Source: an uncultured Butyricicoccus sp.
GTDB taxonomy: Bacteria; Bacillota; Clostridia; Oscillospirales; Butyricicoccaceae
DNA: 6,508 nt
Assembly: GCA_910584935.1 (NCBI GenBank)
Contig: CAJUDU010000107.1
Span: 1 to 6,508, forward strand
Direction: 5' to 3'
The position numbers were made by a program, and so were the translations under genes. The notes below the pieces were generated by a model that was not told where the DNA came from, made no database searches, and saw only the letters and a program-made list of their open reading frames with translations. Positions 5,186 to 6,508 of the stretch are shown piece after piece; positions within the stretch are counted from its first letter, which is position 1, and every line of letters starts with the position of its first letter.

Positions 5186-6498
5186 GCAACGCAAATCTTG
5201 CACGGCATACCAATGTCGAAATTGCCTTTGGCGGCACAGATATCACAAAATCAATCCGCCCTTACTTATTGTCATTAACTTACACTGATAATGAAGAAGA
5301 TGAACCAGACGACCTGCAAATCAAACTGCAAGATCGGGATGGCATATGGGTTACATCGTGGCTGACAGATATGGTAAATGCCGCGTCAGAATCCATAGAA
5401 CCCGGCGCGGATGATAATGCAAAAACTTATACTGTGACTGCAAAAAGTGGACTTAATGTCCGTGCTGGTGCAGGAACGAAATATAAAAAAGTCGGGATGC
5501 TTGCTTTTGGCGCGTCAGTCACTGTCCAGGATACCGCAGGAGGTTGGGCAAATATCGGCACCGGCTATGTCAGTATGAAATACCTGAAGGCGGGAAGCGG
5601 GGGCGGTAAAAAAGACAACAAGAACAAGGACAGTAACCCAAACACTGCCATGCGGATGCAGGTTGTTATCCTGCGTGAAAATTGGAATACTGACGGACAG
5701 GACAAGGCGCTGGACTGCGGACAATTTGAACTGGATTCGATTGATGTTTCCGGACCTCCCGCAACTGTGACCATCCGCGGCACAGCATTGCCTTGGGTTT
5801 CCGGCGTCCGCCGCACCAAGAAAAACCGGGCATGGGAAGCCTATTCCCTGTCCGGCATCGCGGAGGAAATTGCAAGCACAAACGGCATGACTTGTATGTT
5901 TGAATCTACAATCAACCCGGTTTATGAACGTGTGGAGCAGTTTCAAACCAGCGATATTGATTTTCTGTCTGTACTTTGCCACAATGCCGGATTGTCACTG
6001 AAAGCAACGAAAAATATTCTTGTACTGTTTGAACAGGCGGATTTTGAAGCCAAACCTGCGGCATTTACTGTGAAATATGGTGATGGTACATATACAAAAT
6101 ACAAATTGTCCACAGGTACAGCCGAAATGCGTTTCGCTACCTGCCGAGTGCAGTATACCGACCCTGTGACACACAAAAAGTTTACCGCGACAGCTAAAGC
6201 TTCTGATTACAAAGAAGATGCAAAAGATAATCAACAGCTTGAGATTATCGCAAAAGTATCCAGTATTGCGGAAGCAAAAACCCTTGCTGAAAAATGTTTG
6301 CGGCTGTATAACAAATATTTTCGTATGGCGGATTTCACATTTCCGGGCAACCCGGATATTGTTGCTGGAATTACTGTCACGCTGGAAGGTTGGGGTGCCT
6401 GGGACGGGAAATATATCGTTAAACAGGCAAAACATACTGTAGGCAGTTCGGGTTATACCACACAAGCTACTTTGCGGAAGGTTCTGGGGGCTGAATGA
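5182..6498 (+). CDS. D: Baseplate hub protein, late control gene D type, with an inserted SH3b domain
   Basis: This 438-residue protein resembles P2 gpD, relatives of T4 gp27 that form the trimeric hub between tube and spike. The N-terminal part (about 1-60) has VEIAFGGTDITKSIRPYLLS and DDLQIKLQDRDGIW. Residues about 82-136 are a bacterial SH3 domain (GLNVRAGAGTKYKKVG, then GGWANIG, then GYVSMKYL), followed by a Gly/Lys/Asn-rich linker (about 137-156). The D-type body resumes with MRMQVVIL, CGQFELDSIDVSGPPATVTIRG (179-200), a helical part around AWEAYSLSGIAEEIA, and DIDFLSVLCHNAGLSL (258-273). The end has GWGAWDGKYIVKQAKHTVGSSGY, typical of the family. Without the insert and linker the protein would be near 360 residues, close to ordinary gpD (about 390 in P2). 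The start is ATG 5182, set by AAGGAGG at 5168-5174. Despite its name the family is structural. D overlaps X before it and the next gene after it by four bases. Confidence 0.94.
   Translation: MSNANLARHTNVEIAFGGTDITKSIRPYLLSLTYTDNEEDEPDDLQIKLQDRDGIWVTSWLTDMVNAASESIEPGADDNAKTYTVTAKSGLNVRAGAGTKYKKVGMLAFGASVTVQDTAGGWANIGTGYVSMKYLKAGSGGGKKDNKNKDSNPNTAMRMQVVILRENWNTDGQDKALDCGQFELDSIDVSGPPATVTIRGTALPWVSGVRRTKKNRAWEAYSLSGIAEEIASTNGMTCMFESTINPVYERVEQFQTSDIDFLSVLCHNAGLSLKATKNILVLFEQADFEAKPAAFTVKYGDGTYTKYKLSTGTAEMRFATCRVQYTDPVTHKKFTATAKASDYKEDAKDNQQLEIIAKVSSIAEAKTLAEKCLRLYNKYFRMADFTFPGNPDIVAGITVTLEGWGAWDGKYIVKQAKHTVGSSGYTTQATLRKVLGAE
5425..5586 (+). other. SH3b domain coding segment within hub gene D
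   Basis: Residues about 82-135 of D carry the usual bacterial SH3 signature: an LNVRAGAGTKY turn, an ASVTVQ strand, GGWANI and GYVSMKYL. Such domains bind peptide parts of the cell wall in many Gram-positive enzymes and autolysins. It is followed at 5590-5649 by a low-complexity Gly/Lys/Asn/Asp linker. It splits the hub sequence between a conserved N-terminal strand region and the segment starting MRMQVVIL, so it is an in-frame insertion rather than an end fusion. Confidence 0.88.
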
Positions 6499-6508
6499 TG
6501 GATACTGA
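6495..6508 (+). CDS. Start of the next tail or baseplate gene, partial
   Basis: Two adjacent in-frame ATG codons, at 6495 and 6498, open a frame (Met-Met-Asp-Thr) that leaves the window. ATG 6495 overlaps the D stop as ATGA, exactly as at the two junctions before it, so it is the preferred start. Upstream sites are weaker than those of the other genes: GGAAGG at 6476-6481 and GGGGG at 6486-6490. In this kind of operon a baseplate spike or another baseplate gene is expected here, but four codons cannot identify the product. Confidence 0.55.

Noticed and set aside
5608..5613. Six A in the linker of gene D as a possible second frameshift site
   Set aside because: The codons are GGT AAA AAA GAC, so the run is preceded by T and followed by G and does not form an in-phase X XXY YYZ heptamer. 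Frame 0 continues through the conserved D body.

Overview
The window is a compact, single-direction (+ strand) piece of the tail operon of a P2-like contractile-tailed phage, prophage or phage-derived contractile particle. All genes lie on the + strand and there is no long non-coding stretch. In order it holds the C-terminal end of the tail sheath (P2 FI-like), the complete tail tube (FII-like), the tail assembly chaperone made in two forms by a programmed -1 frameshift (E and E+E'), the tape measure (T-like), a small LysM-type tail protein X, the late-control-D-type baseplate hub, and the first codons of another gene running off the right edge.

The likely host is a Gram-positive bacterium, probably a member of the Firmicutes (Clostridia-like). 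This is inferred from strong AAGGAGG-type ribosome binding sites before most genes, a TTG start on the tape measure gene, and a bacterial SH3 (SH3b) wall-binding domain inserted in the hub protein. No integrase, repressor, tRNA or other marker in the window fixes the host, and nothing separates a prophage from a virulent phage or a tailocin.

Layout: 1-212 sheath end; 230-745 tube; 785-1147 chaperone E, extended to 1329 by a T TTT TTG slip at 1123-1129 with a hairpin at 1137-1169; 1326-4970 tape measure; 4967-5185 protein X; 5182-6498 hub D; 6495-end next gene. From the frameshift product onward every junction is a 4-base stop/start overlap: TTGA at 1326, then ATGA at 4967, 5182 and 6495. This points to translational coupling along one mRNA. 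No promoter or terminator was seen.

Working together: the E and E+E' chaperones are expected to coat the tape measure protein, the hub D and LysM protein X form the start of the tube, tube subunits stack around the tape measure, and sheath subunits surround the tube. Most of this is a standard phage tail module. The points most worth a second look are the well-formed frameshift signal whose product stops exactly on the tape measure start codon, the SH3b domain inserted inside the hub next to a LysM gene, and the lack of a gpU gene between T and D.
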